A stretch of 64,000 nt of DNA from Terriglobia bacterium (GCA_020072585.1 JAIQGL010000018.1:1-64000); one strand, 5' to 3'. Positions 36,987 to 47,202 are shown, counted from the first letter of the stretch. Numbers and translations are program-made. The notes: generated by a model from the sequence alone, not told the origin.

Positions 36987-37106
36987 CTATCGCCGTTTGA
37001 ACTGCCGCTCCAACAAGGCGAACAATCCTATGAGCGCGAGTGAAATGGCAATAAAGATGATGGCCGCCAGAATTTCGTGTTCCTGCATCCATCGCGACAA
37101 TGCCAT
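36987..37106 (-). CDS. Candidate 39-residue single-span membrane protein
   Basis: A frame of 39 codons reads MALSRWMQEHE, then a hydrophobic helix ILAAIIFIAISLALIGLF, then ALLERQFKRR before TAG. A short acidic front, a clean transmembrane helix and a basic cytoplasmic end are the hallmarks of bacterial small membrane proteins. AGG lies about 8 bases before the ATG. It sits alone between the S41 terminator and a repeat-filled gap. Conservation cannot be judged by eye. Confidence 0.5.
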   Translation of the reverse strand: MALSRWMQEHEILAAIIFIAISLALIGLFALLERQFKRR

Positions 37107-37560
37107 ACTTTAGCCTAGACCCGGAAACACGTAAGCCGCCAGTCACGGGGGTAATTAGAAGTTTTAAGAATTGCTGGCGGCCATGGTAACCCGAGCTTTT
37201 TCATGACGGCCTGCTTTCTGGGAAAAACACCTACCACGGAGACACAGAGGCACGGAGAAAACCGGGGACCATTTGCCACAGAGGACGCAGAGCAACGCAG
37301 AGAACAGTTTGCCGCTGACTTACGCAGATGAACGCTGATCAGAATAGGGGTGGTTGAGGGGCTGAATGTTGCGTGCCGATTGCTGAGTGCTTGCTGTAGG
37401 TTACACCCAAAAGGCGGGATGTGTAGCTTCAATGACAGCCATGTTGCCTCCAATCAAGGCGTTGGACAGGTTTAAAACGACATTCGCTAGGGTTCGGAGG
37501 ATCGCAAAAGTCGACATTTAGAGCAGGATCGCAAAGCCGACATTTACAGATGAGAACAGA
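37107..37560. repeat. Gene-free region built of dispersed repeat motifs
   Basis: From 37231 to 37344 three motifs follow one another: CCACGGAGACACAGAGGC, CCACAGAGGACGCAGAG and CTGACTTACGCAGATGAACG. These phrases belong to intergenic repeat families met in many acidobacterial, planctomycete and cyanobacterial genomes. Two near-identical 21-base copies of GGATCGCAAA.G.CGACATTTA sit at 37499 and 37527. A frame of 112 codons on the minus strand runs over the repeats and is not considered coding. Confidence 0.6.
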
Positions 37561-38280
37561 TCACTTGAAGATCAGATGGGCCACGCGTGATTCGAGGTTC
37601 CAGTAAATCATCGCGTAAGCAGTAAGATCGAATGCGGCGTGCGCGAACATCAGCATCCAGATACGGCCAGTCACCGCGAAGATCGAACCCAGAACCAAGC
37701 CAACAATCATAGCCTGTTCCACACCAGCAAGCCCCTGGACAGAGTAATGGGCCAATCCAAATAACACAGAGGTGATCAGCACGATTGAAATTTTTGCGCC
37801 TCTGCCTTTGCCCAATAGCTTTCCCAACCGTTCGAACATGTATCCGCGGAATAGAGTCTCTTCCCCGAAACCCGCACCGATCACCAGAGCGTATAAGGTT
37901 CCCGGAATTGCGGCACGGTCCCCCGCCAGATAGTGGTAAGCGTGATTGACCGAATCGGCACCGAGCAGCGGCATCACCAGCGCCTTCATCAGGAATTTGA
38001 AAGCGATGCCAAAAGCAATCCCGATGGCCAGGCTCGCAAACCAGCTCCTGGGCCGTACGTAGCCGAGTTCACTCCAGGGCGTGCGCGACAAGCGTGCCCA
38101 TACCAGGACCAGAACAGCGCTGAAAGGAACAAAGACCTCATTCCCGAAGAGGATGAGAAGGATGGCAAGAATTCCCAGGGGCCCAAAGCCGCGCAGTGCG
38201 ACGGTGAAAGGATCGTCCAGTGCAGACAGCGTTTCCACTGGTGCGTCTGGTTCAGACAATTGTGGTATTTGGCTTGGCAT
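37561..38280 (-). CDS. CPBP family intramembrane metalloprotease
   Basis: 239 residues with about seven membrane helices. The CPBP (Abi) motifs EETLFRGYMFERLG (motif 1, with EExxxR), FGLAHYSVQG (motif 2, His) and FAHAAFD (motif 3, His) line up in order. Bacterial members may process prenylated or peptide substrates or act in immunity to bacteriocins. Divergent from secA. Confidence 0.9.
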   Translation of the reverse strand: MPSQIPQLSEPDAPVETLSALDDPFTVALRGFGPLGILAILLILFGNEVFVPFSAVLVLVWARLSRTPWSELGYVRPRSWFASLAIGIAFGIAFKFLMKALVMPLLGADSVNHAYHYLAGDRAAIPGTLYALVIGAGFGEETLFRGYMFERLGKLLGKGRGAKISIVLITSVLFGLAHYSVQGLAGVEQAMIVGLVLGSIFAVTGRIWMLMFAHAAFDLTAYAMIYWNLESRVAHLIFK

Positions 38281-38488
38281 GCTGGGTAAGGACGGACACT
38301 GTCTAAATACGGGAGAAGAGTTGCGTTTGTTCCGCCGAAATGGCGCATCGGACAGGCAGGAAAGCCGTTCTGGAGCTGTCCGGACTGGCCCGGAGCGTCC
38401 GGCTCTGCCTCTGCGGCATCCAATATGTTAGGCTTAATTTGAGTAACTTTGTCCTCACAACAGAGTAATTACTAAGGGAAAACCAAAC

Positions 38489-41400
38489 TTGATAGGAAAA
38501 GCACTCGCCAAGGTTTTTGGCACCAGTAACGAACGGGAGATCAAGCGGCTGAAGCCGCTGGTGGACCAGATCAATACGTTTGAACCGCAGATGAAGCAGC
38601 TCACGGACGAGCAGCTTCGCGGCAAGACAGCGGAGTTCCGCGCTCGCATTAAAACGCGGTTGCAGGATGTTGACGCCGAAATTGCGCGGCTGACCACTGA
38701 GATGAAAACCTCTCCTGACCAGGACATTCGGGAACAGGTGGAAGAGCTGAACAAGCGAAGGCTCACGCTCCGGAATGAGGTACTGGATGAGATCCTGCCG
38801 GAGGCGTTTGCGGTTTGCCGCGAAGGCGGCCAGCGCGCGCTGAACATGCGCCATTTTGACGTCCAGTTGATTGGCGGCATTGTGCTGCATCAGGGCAAGA
38901 TTTCTGAAATGAAGACCGGTGAAGGTAAAACGCTGGTGGCAACGCTGCCGGTCTACCTGAATGCGCTGAGCGGAGACGGCGTCCACGTGGTTACGGTCAA
39001 TGACTACCTGGCTAAACGCGACTCTGAGTGGATGGGCAAGCTCTACCGCTTCCTGGGACTGAGCGTAGGCGTGATTGTGCACGACCTGGATGACGATGAG
39101 CGTCGCGAGGCCTATGCCGCTGACGTGACCTATGGCACCAATAACGAATACGGTTTTGACTACCTGCGCGACAACATGAAATTTGACCTGGCGGAGTGCG
39201 TGCAGCGCGGACACAACTTTGGCATTGTGGACGAAGTTGACTCCATTCTGATTGACGAAGCCAGAACGCCGTTGATCATCAGTGGCCAGAGCGACGAATC
39301 GACCGACAAATACGACAAAGCCAACCGCGTGGTGCCCCACCTGATCAAGGGCGAGGAGATTGAAAAGCCGCCGGGAGAGCCCAAGGAATATACCGGCGAT
39401 TACGTTGTGGACGAGAAGCATAAGAACACAATGATCACGGACCAGGGGTGGGAGAAAGCAGAGCGCCTGCTGGGAATTGACAACATTGCCGATCCGGAAA
39501 ACTGGGCGATGAAGCACCACGTTGAGACTGCCGTAAAGGCGCATGCCATGTATCGCAAAGACGTGGAATACGTGGTGAAAGACGGCGAAGTCCTCATCGT
39601 GGACGAATTCACCGGACGCTTGATGCCCGGACGTCGCTGGTCAGACGGTCTGCACCAGGCGATTGAAGCCAAAGAAGGGGTCAAAGTCGAGCGCGAAACG
39701 CAGACGCTAGCCACGATCACCTTCCAAAATTATTTCCGCATGTACAAAAAACTGGCCGGCATGACCGGCACGGCGGAAACCGAAGCTGCGGAGTTCGACA
39801 AGATCTACAAGCTTCTGGTGGTGGTGATACCCACCAACAAGCCGATGCTGCGCAAGGAAAATGCGGACATTGTCTATCGCACGGAGAAAGAAAAATATTA
39901 CGCCGTGGCGGACGAGATCCAGAAGATTGCCGTGGAGGGGCGGCCGGTGCTTGTGGGCACCACGTCGATTGAAAAATCTGAGCGCATCTCCGATCTATTA
40001 AAAAAGAAGAATGTGAAGCATGTGGTATTGAACGCCAAATTCCACGAGAAGGAAGCCGAGATTGTTGCCCAGGCCGGACGAATGAACCAAGTCACGATCG
40101 CCACCAACATGGCTGGCCGTGGAACCGACATTCTGCTGGGCGGCAATGCTGAGTTCATGGGCCGCCAGGAGATGGTGAAAAAAGGCATCGCGCAGCAGTT
40201 GCGCGCCGCCGGCGGCGAAGTGGCGCTTGAGCAGGACACCTCCGACAATATCGTTTTCTATTACAACGGGCTGGAATACAAGTGCCCGGCGGACAAGTGG
40301 AACGAAACTTACAACAAGTACAAGAAAGAAACTGATGCGGAACATGAAAAAGTTGTATCCGTGGGCGGCCTGCATATTCTGGGCACGGAGCGCCACGAAG
40401 CACGCCGCATCGACAACCAGTTGCGTGGACGCGCTGGCCGCCAAGGCGATCCTGGGTCTTCACGCTTCTATCTGTCACTGGAAGACGATCTCATGCGCAT
40501 CTTCGCCAAAGCATGGGTTTCAACCCTGCTACAGCGGCTGGGCATGGAAGAAGGCGTGCCGATTGAATCGAAGCTGATCTCGCGGCGCATTGAGGCCGCG
40601 CAAAAAGCGGTGGAAGCACAGAACTTTGAATCGCGCAAACACGTGCTGGAATATGACGATGTAATGAACAAACAGCGTGTTGCGGTGTATGGGCTGCGCA
40701 AGGAATTGCTGTCGGGAATCGATCAGAAAGGGCTGATCCTGGAAGACTATGTCGCCACGATGGTGGCAAATGCGCTGGACCGATTTGCGCCGCGCAACGT
40801 CCACGCCGACCAATGGGACATTGAGGCCTTGAATAAGTTTCTGGTGGAGCAGTTTGGACTGGATATGTCCAAGTCCGGTATTGACGCCAATCAACTCAAC
40901 CGGCAGGAACTGGGCGATCAGATTTTCGAAAAACTCAAAGAGCTGTATGAAGCCAAAGAGAAACAGCTCAGCGCCGATGCCATGCGCTATCACGAACGCA
41001 TGATCATGCTCAGCGTGCTGGATACGCAGTGGAAAGACCACCTGCTCAGCATGGACCACTTGAAAGAAGGCATCAATCTGCGCGGTTACGGCCAGCACGA
41101 TCCGCTGGTGGAATACAAGCGCGAATCATTCGACATGTTTGAGAGCATGATGCAACGCTCACAGGAAGACGCTGTGCGCTATCTGTTCCACATGCAGGTG
41201 GTGGACGCACCTATGGCCCAGGAGCCGGTGGTTGCGTCAAGCGCAAACGGTGATCAGCAGCAGGCGCTGCCACCAAGAAAACGCGCTTCCACTTCCATGG
41301 ACGACCTGGAAGCACAGTTCCAGAGGCGCAAGAAAAAAGAGCTGGAACAGGCCCGCATGGCGGGATCGAACGGCAGTACCGCACCGCAGCAGGTAGTGCG

Positions 41401-41491
41401 CGGCGCAGCCAAGGTGGGGAGAAATGATCCATGCCCTTGCGGCTCAGGCAAGAAATTTAAGAAGTGTCACGGAGCAGGAACAGCTGCGTAA
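38489..41491 (+). CDS. secA: Preprotein translocase ATPase SecA
   Basis: 1000 residues. Walker [12 protein letters not shown] (GEGKT 144-148), [30 protein letters not shown] and the helical scaffold domain are intact. The C-terminus carries the zinc/SecB-binding motif [14 protein letters not shown] preceded by a disordered linker. The protein drives export through SecYEG. The start is TTG at 38489 with AAGGGA upstream. An in-frame insert near residue 590-620 ([20 protein letters not shown]) lengthens it compared with E. coli SecA (901). Confidence 0.96.
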   Translation: MIGKALAKVFGTSNEREIKRLKPLVDQINTFEPQMKQLTDEQLRGKTAEFRARIKTRLQDVDAEIARLTTEMKTSPDQDIREQVEELNKRRLTLRNEVLDEILPEAFAVCREGGQRALNMRHFDVQLIGGIVLHQGKISEMKTGEGKTLVATLPVYLNALSGDGVHVVTVNDYLAKRDSEWMGKLYRFLGLSVGVIVHDLDDDERREAYAADVTYGTNNEYGFDYLRDNMKFDLAECVQRGHNFGIVDEVDSILIDEARTPLIISGQSDESTDKYDKANRVVPHLIKGEEIEKPPGEPKEYTGDYVVDEKHKNTMITDQGWEKAERLLGIDNIADPENWAMKHHVETAVKAHAMYRKDVEYVVKDGEVLIVDEFTGRLMPGRRWSDGLHQAIEAKEGVKVERETQTLATITFQNYFRMYKKLAGMTGTAETEAAEFDKIYKLLVVVIPTNKPMLRKENADIVYRTEKEKYYAVADEIQKIAVEGRPVLVGTTSIEKSERISDLLKKKNVKHVVLNAKFHEKEAEIVAQAGRMNQVTIATNMAGRGTDILLGGNAEFMGRQEMVKKGIAQQLRAAGGEVALEQDTSDNIVFYYNGLEYKCPADKWNETYNKYKKETDAEHEKVVSVGGLHILGTERHEARRIDNQLRGRAGRQGDPGSSRFYLSLEDDLMRIFAKAWVSTLLQRLGMEEGVPIESKLISRRIEAAQKAVEAQNFESRKHVLEYDDVMNKQRVAVYGLRKELLSGIDQKGLILEDYVATMVANALDRFAPRNVHADQWDIEALNKFLVEQFGLDMSKSGIDANQLNRQELGDQIFEKLKELYEAKEKQLSADAMRYHERMIMLSVLDTQWKDHLLSMDHLKEGINLRGYGQHDPLVEYKRESFDMFESMMQRSQEDAVRYLFHMQVVDAPMAQEPVVASSANGDQQQALPPRKRASTSMDDLEAQFQRRKKKELEQARMAGSNGSTAPQQVVRGAAKVGRNDPCPCGSGKKFKKCHGAGTAA

Positions 41492-41515
41492 GAGCTTGTG
41501 TTCACTTGACGGACG

Positions 41516-41552
41516 AAAACAAGAGGCGCACATTGAGTGCGCCTCTTGTTTT
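41516..41552. terminator. Bidirectional terminator between secA and pnp
   Basis: A perfect 16-bp stem AAAACAAGAGGCGCAC (41516-41531) with GTGCGCCTCTTGTTTT (41537-41552), loop ATTGA. U-tracts form on either strand, so it ends secA (plus) and the rpsO-pnp transcript (minus). Confidence 0.92.
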
Positions 41553-41569
41553 CTAGCAAGTCTGCTGGT

Positions 41570-44044
41570 CTAGCGATTGCCGCGATCTCCACCACCACCG
41601 CCGCGTGGACCACGATCTCCACCGCCGCCTCCTCGTGGACCGCGGCCGCCGCCTCCACCACCACGACGAGGCCTACCTCCACGCCCGCTTCCGCCGCCAT
41701 GCGGACGATCCCCTCGTGGACGGTCGCTGTGCGGACGCTCCGGCCTTCCAGCAGCAACTGTTTCACGATTTGCATCTTCACGATTGAAGTTTGGTTCGCC
41801 CTCATCCTCAGGGAAATCGCCGCCACCTTCAAAGGTAATCGTCTCTTCGCCTTCGCCGCGGGGCTGCTGAGGAGCTCTGGGAGCACTCGTCTCGCCGCCC
41901 TCTCCAGCCGCATGGCCTTCGCCCTCGCCTTCTGTTGCTTGCGGCGCCATCTTTGCGCGCTGCTCGCGCAGAATCGCTTTGCGTGAAAGCTTAATGCGGT
42001 TCCCTTCAATGCCCAGGACTTTCACCAGGACCTGGTCGCCTTCCTTCAACTCGTCTTTCACTTCTTTCACCCGATGTTCGGCAATTTCGCTGATGTGCAG
42101 CAACCCATCCGTTCCGGGGATGATCTCCACAAACGCGCCGAACTCAGCCAGCCGCACTACTTTACCAAGATACGTCTTGCCGACTTCCGGAACAGCCGTG
42201 AGGTCGTTAATCCGCTGAATCGCCCGCTGTGCCGACGGCCCATCGTTCGACGCGACATTCACTCTGCCGCTATCGTCAACATCGATCTTCACGCCGGTTT
42301 CTTCAATAATGCTGCGGATCATCTTTCCGCCCGGACCAATCAGGTCGCGGATCTTGTCCACAGGAATCTGCAACGTGTAAATACGCGGTGCGAACGTTGA
42401 AATATTTTCGCGTCCGCCGGTGATAATGCCTTCCATTTTGTCCAGGATGTACAACCGTCCGCGCCGTGCCTGCTCCATCGCCTCATGCATGATCTTTGAG
42501 GTGATGCCCATCACCTTGATGTCCATTTGCAGCGCGGTAATTCCCTTGCGTGTTCCCGCGACTTTGAAATCCATGTCGCCGTAATGGTCTTCCGCGCCGG
42601 CAATGTCCGTCAGGATCGCGTAGGAGTCTTCTTCCTTCACCAATCCCATGGCCACGCCTGCAACCGACGCAGTCAACGGAACGCCCGCATCCATCAGTGA
42701 AAGCGACGCGCCGCAGACTGAAGCCATGGACGATGATCCATTGGATTCCAGAATGTCAGAGACCACGCGGATGGCGTAAGGCCAATTCTCTTCTGATGGC
42801 AGGACCGCCGAGATTGCTCTCTCCGCCAGCGCACCGTGCCCAATTTCGCGACGGCCCACACCCGTCATGCGGCCCACTTCGCCCACGGAAAACGGTGGGA
42901 AGTTGTAATGCAGCATGAAGCGTTTTTTGGTCTCGCCTTCAAACCGTTCAATGCGCTGCATGTCGTCCGGTGTGCCCAGCGTGGTGGTCACCAGCGCCTG
43001 GGTTTCACCGCGAGTAAAGATTGCCGATCCGTGCGTCCGTGGCAACACGCCAACTTCAATTGAGATGTCGCGGATCTGGTCAAACGCGCGCGCATCGGGG
43101 CGCTTGCGGTCTTTGGTTACCTGCGCGCGGAAAATGCGTTCCCGCAGCAGTTCGTAATAGTGTGAGAGCTTCGCTGCGGCCTCTTTGTCATCTGGCGGCA
43201 GCTCGGCTTTCAGCCCTTTCTTGATCTCGCGGACTTTCTCGTAACTCTGGTGCTTGGGATATTTCGCCGTATCCAGCGCGTCAATCAGTTCGTCGCCGAC
43301 TTTGGCCCTCAGGTGGTTGTAATACGCTTCGTCAATCTCCGGCGGTTTCACTTCCAGCTTCTTCTTGCCATTGCGGCTGGCCAAGTCGCTGATCGCCGCG
43401 CAGATCTTCTTGATCTGCTCATGGGCAAATTCAATCGCGTTCAGCACCTGCTCTTCGGAAACCTCTTTCGCTCCCGATTCAACCATCACAATGCCTTCAG
43501 CCGTGCCCACAACCATGATGTTCAGGGTGCACTCGCGTATCTCTTCATAGGTCGGGTTCACGACCATCTGGTCGTTGATCAGGCCGACGCGAATAGCGCC
43601 CACGGGACCATGAAACGGAATCTCAGAAAACGACAGTGCGGCGGAGGCGGCGTTAATCGCCAGAACGTCAGGATCGTTTTCCGTATCGGCGGAAAGCACC
43701 AGGGCAATCACCTGGGTCTCATTGCGGAATCCTTCAGGAAACAGCGGGCGGATAGGGCGGTCAATCTGGCGGCAGGTAAGGACTTCACGTTCGCTGGGCC
43801 GGCCTTCGCGCTTGATAAAGCCGCCCGGAAAGCGTCCGGCGGCGTAGGTATATTCACGATAATCAACGGTCAGGGGGAAGAAATCTATGCCTTCGCGCGG
43901 CTCCGGTGAGGCGCATGCCGTGCCCAGAACAACGTTATCTCCCTGGCGCACAATGGCTGATCCCTGTGCCTGTTTTGCTAAATGTCCTGTTTCCAATTGG
44001 AGGGTTTTGCCGCCTGCAAGTTCAACAGTGGCTGTCTGCTTCAT
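41570..44044 (-). CDS. pnp: Polyribonucleotide nucleotidyltransferase (PNPase) with RGG tail
   Basis: 824 residues, about 100 longer than E. coli PNPase. Two RNase PH cores (GRREIGHGALAERA and GAEDHYGDMDFKVAGT carry the catalytic region), then a KH domain (IRDLIGPGGKMIRSII) and an S1 domain (GKVVRLAEFGAFVEIIPG) degrade RNA phosphorolytically. The last 120 residues are disordered, acidic first and then Arg/Gly-rich with several RGPRGGGGG repeats, an RGG-box-like RNA-binding tail. It follows rpsO by 129 bases, the classical rpsO-pnp operon. Confidence 0.96.
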   Translation of the reverse strand: MKQTATVELAGGKTLQLETGHLAKQAQGSAIVRQGDNVVLGTACASPEPREGIDFFPLTVDYREYTYAAGRFPGGFIKREGRPSEREVLTCRQIDRPIRPLFPEGFRNETQVIALVLSADTENDPDVLAINAASAALSFSEIPFHGPVGAIRVGLINDQMVVNPTYEEIRECTLNIMVVGTAEGIVMVESGAKEVSEEQVLNAIEFAHEQIKKICAAISDLASRNGKKKLEVKPPEIDEAYYNHLRAKVGDELIDALDTAKYPKHQSYEKVREIKKGLKAELPPDDKEAAAKLSHYYELLRERIFRAQVTKDRKRPDARAFDQIRDISIEVGVLPRTHGSAIFTRGETQALVTTTLGTPDDMQRIERFEGETKKRFMLHYNFPPFSVGEVGRMTGVGRREIGHGALAERAISAVLPSEENWPYAIRVVSDILESNGSSSMASVCGASLSLMDAGVPLTASVAGVAMGLVKEEDSYAILTDIAGAEDHYGDMDFKVAGTRKGITALQMDIKVMGITSKIMHEAMEQARRGRLYILDKMEGIITGGRENISTFAPRIYTLQIPVDKIRDLIGPGGKMIRSIIEETGVKIDVDDSGRVNVASNDGPSAQRAIQRINDLTAVPEVGKTYLGKVVRLAEFGAFVEIIPGTDGLLHISEIAEHRVKEVKDELKEGDQVLVKVLGIEGNRIKLSRKAILREQRAKMAPQATEGEGEGHAAGEGGETSAPRAPQQPRGEGEETITFEGGGDFPEDEGEPNFNREDANRETVAAGRPERPHSDRPRGDRPHGGGSGRGGRPRRGGGGGGRGPRGGGGGDRGPRGGGGGDRGNR

Positions 44045-44173
44045 CTATTCCTCATTTCTAGGAGGACCAGCAGTCTGAATTCAAAAAGAGAGCACCTTTA
44101 GGTACTAAACGGCGAAAGATACACGTATCCCGCCGGCACTTGGACGACCGTAGGTCCGCTCGATCGCGATCGA

Positions 44174-44440
44174 TTATTTTCGGATGCCAAGTTTCTGGAT
44201 GACGTCTTTGTAACGCTCAGTATCGTACGTTTTCAGATAGTCCAGCAGGCGGCGGCGCTTGCTGACCATCATCAAGAGACCTCGCCGGGAGGCATGGTCC
44301 TTTTTGTGGTTCTTGAAGTGCTCCGTCAGCTCTCCAATACGCTCACTGAGTATGGCAATCTGGACTTCCGGGCTGCCCGTATCAGAGTGATGCGTACGGA
44401 AGCGGTTGATGACGTCGGCCTTGCGCTCTCTCGCTAACAC
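44174..44440 (-). CDS. rpsO: 30S ribosomal protein S15
   Basis: 88 residues. [20 protein letters not shown] and [20 protein letters not shown] are S15 signatures. It binds the 16S rRNA central domain. Order rpsO-pnp is conserved across bacteria. Confidence 0.97.
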   Translation of the reverse strand: MLARERKADVINRFRTHHSDTGSPEVQIAILSERIGELTEHFKNHKKDHASRRGLLMMVSKRRRLLDYLKTYDTERYKDVIQKLGIRK

Positions 44441-44582
44441 TGAATTCTGGTCGACTCCTATATCTAAATCTCGTCCTGTAAGTGACTTGAAAAGAGTACC
44501 ACGAGATGACGGGGGGTGTAAAGCGATGCTAAATCACACAAGCGAGGGCATCGCTCTCGCGGAGACGCTCACGCGGATGGGA

Positions 44583-45083
44583 TTATGAGGCGGTTCCTCC
44601 AACAGCAAAAGCCAATTTTTCAAGCTGAAGTCCGGATTCTTGCAATGCTATCCGCAGCCCGGGGTCATGAGAACATGTGCAAAACAACAAGTCTCGTGAA
44701 GTGGGAGTGCTGGAAGTGCCCTCCCGCTTGCTTGCCAGTTCTCTGGCAGAGTTCACGATTTCCTGAAATTTCGGAGAAGGGCTTCCAAACATATTAATTT
44801 TGTCAGCCTCGGACATCATACCCATTTCTAAATGTATGAGGTAAAGCATCCGGTTGATATACATTTTGGATTGGCCATTGACAAGCCTCTGATTGCTGAC
44901 CAGTCTTTCCAAGCCTTCCCAATCGTGCCAAAAGACCGCTAGGTGCTCCAGATCCACAATATAGAGGGCTTTGACCAGATCGATTGGCTCAATCGAGTCG
45001 GAGCCGCGCTCCATTGCAGCATATCCACTGACCATGAGCAACAATGGCAACGCTCCCGTATTATCTTGTTGAGGATGAAGCAA
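44583..45083 (-). CDS. Hypothetical protein, possibly a stand-alone Clp-N-like domain
   Basis: 166 residues starting at TTG (45083); the frame stays open a further 29 codons upstream without an ATG, and an internal ATG follows 16 residues in. Composition is clearly protein-like. Two similar segments, SIEPIDLVKALYIVDLEHL and TPTSRDLLFCTCSHDPGLRIA, followed by LQESGLQLEKLA, recall the two-repeat Clp N-terminal adaptor domain (EHLLLALL...L..LGVDL). No ATPase follows. Function unknown; domain assignment is by eye and weak. Confidence 0.55.
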   Translation of the reverse strand: MLHPQQDNTGALPLLLMVSGYAAMERGSDSIEPIDLVKALYIVDLEHLAVFWHDWEGLERLVSNQRLVNGQSKMYINRMLYLIHLEMGMMSEADKINMFGSPSPKFQEIVNSARELASKREGTSSTPTSRDLLFCTCSHDPGLRIALQESGLQLEKLAFAVGGTAS

Positions 45084-45304
45084 TCGGTTTGTTGTCCTCT
45101 CTTCGCTCGTGTTTGTTTGTCGTGAGACAACAATAAGCTCGTCAGAATTTGATCGGAAATGGTGGAAATGTCAGTGGTGGAACTATTTTAGAACACGAAA
45201 AAACCGTGCCCTCCGTTTGACTACTATTCTCCCTTCCTGCCACCAGTATCACATCTGGACATCTCGATACCTGTCCACATGCTTTATAGAGATTAGCAGG
45301 TGAG

Positions 45305-45679
45305 ATGTGCATACCACCCTCCAGCGAAACTCGCACCGATTACACGGACAAATCGAGGTATGCGTGCCCTCTCGCAGAAAACTGGGGCGACATTAACCTT
45401 TATCGACCATTCAAGCACGCAGAACTCGACGGTTATTTTGGCAAGAAAGGTAAAAAGGGACACGATGGCTGGCATGACTTCTACAAGGCCCACCCACGGG
45501 CAGCTGGCATCTGGACATTCTCCCGTCCTGGCTACAATCGTGATCACAACGAAGCTGTTCTTTACGTGGCGCATTCCTGTGGCTGGCTATGCGGCACAGG
45601 GCATCTCTATTTTCTTGCACGCGAATCTTCTGCTTCAAAGTGGATAGTCAAAAACCGTCTGTTTCTTTGGATCTCCTAG
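45305..45679 (+). pseudogene. Probably 5'-truncated conserved hypothetical gene
   Basis: 124 residues from an ATG at 45305. The C-terminal half, GWHDFYKAHPRAAGIWTFSR, then GYNRDHNEAVLYVAHSCGWLCG and GHLYFLARE...LFLWIS, fits a conserved family of exported proteins in which a W-x-x-FY box and a Cys-Gly-x-LCG motif precede a short C-terminal strand. Family members I know of this type have a longer N-terminus with a signal peptide, absent here because the frame is closed by TAG at 45287. It could be a decayed or recently truncated gene. The region around it has no other clear coding. Confidence 0.5.
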
Positions 45680-45913
45680 AGCAGAGCGCGCGACCTCCTT
45701 TTTCATTCCGCTTCTCAGGGCGCTCCCGCCATGGGCGGATTCGAGGCGAAATCGCTGGCAATAGAAAGCTACCCATAGCTCTTACCCAGGCACCGACTGC
45801 TCTCATGTTAAGAATTGTCATCTAACCCCTTGGCCCCGAAACTTTACCCTCCTCTTGCCATCTAACAAATTAACCAAGCAGTTAACTTTGTGCAGTCGAT
45901 ATAAGGAGGGGCA

Positions 45914-46477
45914 ATGAAAGCCCTGCATCTATCTTTAGCCATGCTTCTTGCCCTGGGAACAGCAGGACTTGCCTTTGCAAGCCCGGTTGACCAGGCTGCG
46001 GTGAATGCAAACACGCGCCTTGAACAGCGGCTTTCCGGAGAAGTCCGTCACGAGCTTGTGATGATTCCGCAGTTCACTGTTTTTGACAACCTTACTTACC
46101 GCGTTGACGGCGGCACGGTCACCCTCGTCGGCCAGGTCCGCGACGCCATCGTAAAAGACTCTGCTGAAAAGCGGGTCAAGCGGTTGGAAGGCGTGGAGCG
46201 CGTTGATAACCAGATTGAAATACTTCCGGCATCATTCAATGATGACCGCATTCGGCGTCAAGTCGCGCGGGCCGTGTTCAACGATCCGCGTTTGTCCAGC
46301 TATGCCATCCAGTCCGTTCCTCCAATTCACATCATCGTGAAGCACGGTCATGTAAATCTTGAAGGTGTAGTACGGACCCAGGCGGAAAAAGACGATGCCT
46401 TCATTCGCGCAAATGGCGTACCAGGCGTCTTCTCAGTCGAAAATAACCTGCAAGTGGAGCAGCCGAAAAAGAGCTAA
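45914..46477 (+). CDS. Periplasmic protein with two BON domains
   Basis: 187 residues. A signal peptide (ending AGLAFA) is followed by two BON domains: FDNLTYRVDGGTVTLVGQV with VKRLEGVERVDNQIEI, then IHIIVKHGHVNLEGVV with VPGVFSVENNLQVE. BON proteins (OsmY-like) protect membranes in osmotic or envelope stress. It has an excellent ribosome site (AAGGAGGGG) 6 bases upstream. Single gene. Confidence 0.9.
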   Translation: MKALHLSLAMLLALGTAGLAFASPVDQAAVNANTRLEQRLSGEVRHELVMIPQFTVFDNLTYRVDGGTVTLVGQVRDAIVKDSAEKRVKRLEGVERVDNQIEILPASFNDDRIRRQVARAVFNDPRLSSYAIQSVPPIHIIVKHGHVNLEGVVRTQAEKDDAFIRANGVPGVFSVENNLQVEQPKKS

Positions 46478-46516
46478 AACAGTCACAAAAAACGGAGCTC
46501 AAATTTGAATTAGCTT

Positions 46517-46548
46517 CTGCCCGGAGTGAAAACAAGCGCTCCGGGCAG
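46517..46548. terminator. Hairpin between convergent BON and arsC genes
   Basis: A 10-bp stem CTGCCCGGAG (46517-46526) with CTCCGGGCAG (46539-46548), loop of 12. U-tracts are weak on either strand, so terminator function is likely but not certain. Confidence 0.45.
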
Positions 46549-46641
46549 TGCTGCGTTTGGGGGTGAGTATTGTGACGCCGTTCATATATTGCCGGGGATG
46601 CGCCACCAGCGCTTGATAGGCCGGTAGCAAAGGCGCACATT

Positions 46642-47079
46642 TCAGGCTCTCTTTTGTGATATGTCACCCTCGACCAACTCGCGATCAATACGCGCAATAA
46701 TCTGGTCACGAATCCGGCGAAATACAGAGAGCCTTTCGTCATGCGTGCCCGTTGCCGCGGCCGGGTCTTCAAAACTCCAGTGCAGGAATTTCCATGTACC
46801 CGGAAAAATTGGACATCGCTCTTTGGCGTTATCGCATACGGTCACCACATACGGGACATGCTGGCCTAACAGGATCACAATGTCCTTGGATCTCTGGCGG
46901 GAGATATCAATGCCAATTTCCTGCATGGCCTCAACAGCCAGCGGGTTGAGACCCTTCGGTTCAATGCCTGCGCTCATCGCCTCAAACCTGTCACCGGCAA
47001 CGTGACGAAGGTAGCCCTCCGCCATCTGGCTGCGGGCGGAATTGCCCGTACACAAGAACAGTACTTTTGGCTGGCTCAT
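46642..47079 (-). CDS. arsC: Arsenate reductase, thioredoxin-coupled type
   Basis: 145 residues in the low-molecular-weight phosphatase fold. P-loop LCTGNSARS contains Cys10; Cys82 and Cys89 lie in VTVCDNAKERCP, exactly the redox triad of S. aureus pI258 ArsC. It reduces arsenate to arsenite for export by the Acr3 pump encoded divergently. Confidence 0.95.
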   Translation of the reverse strand: MSQPKVLFLCTGNSARSQMAEGYLRHVAGDRFEAMSAGIEPKGLNPLAVEAMQEIGIDISRQRSKDIVILLGQHVPYVVTVCDNAKERCPIFPGTWKFLHWSFEDPAAATGTHDERLSVFRRIRDQIIARIDRELVEGDISQKRA

Positions 47080-47117
47080 TTGCGGCCCCCTCTAGCCTTC
47101 CAATAAAATTTAAATAC

Positions 47118-47146
47118 TTTATGCATATAGACGCATAAACTATAAT
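47118..47146 (+). promoter_or_regulatory. arsR promoter and ArsR-like operator
   Basis: TTTATGC (47118-47124) and GCATAAA (47133-47139) form an inverted repeat with an 8-base spacer. TATAAT (47141-47146), a perfect -10, follows two bases later. An ArsR dimer on the repeat would block the promoter and possibly also arsC, which is divergent. Confidence 0.6.
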
Positions 47147-47202
47147 ACGTATGGGATAATAAAAACGTTGTTGCCTTCTGTCAACACGCGGCACAAAAAT
47201 CT

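Noticed and set aside
38303-39544. A 413-codon minus-strand frame over secA
   Set aside because: It is the mirror frame of the secA coding sequence and has no protein-like motifs.
45109-45303. A 64-codon plus-strand frame before the truncated gene
   Set aside because: Trp/Cys/Arg-rich sequence without coding character; different frame from the downstream gene.
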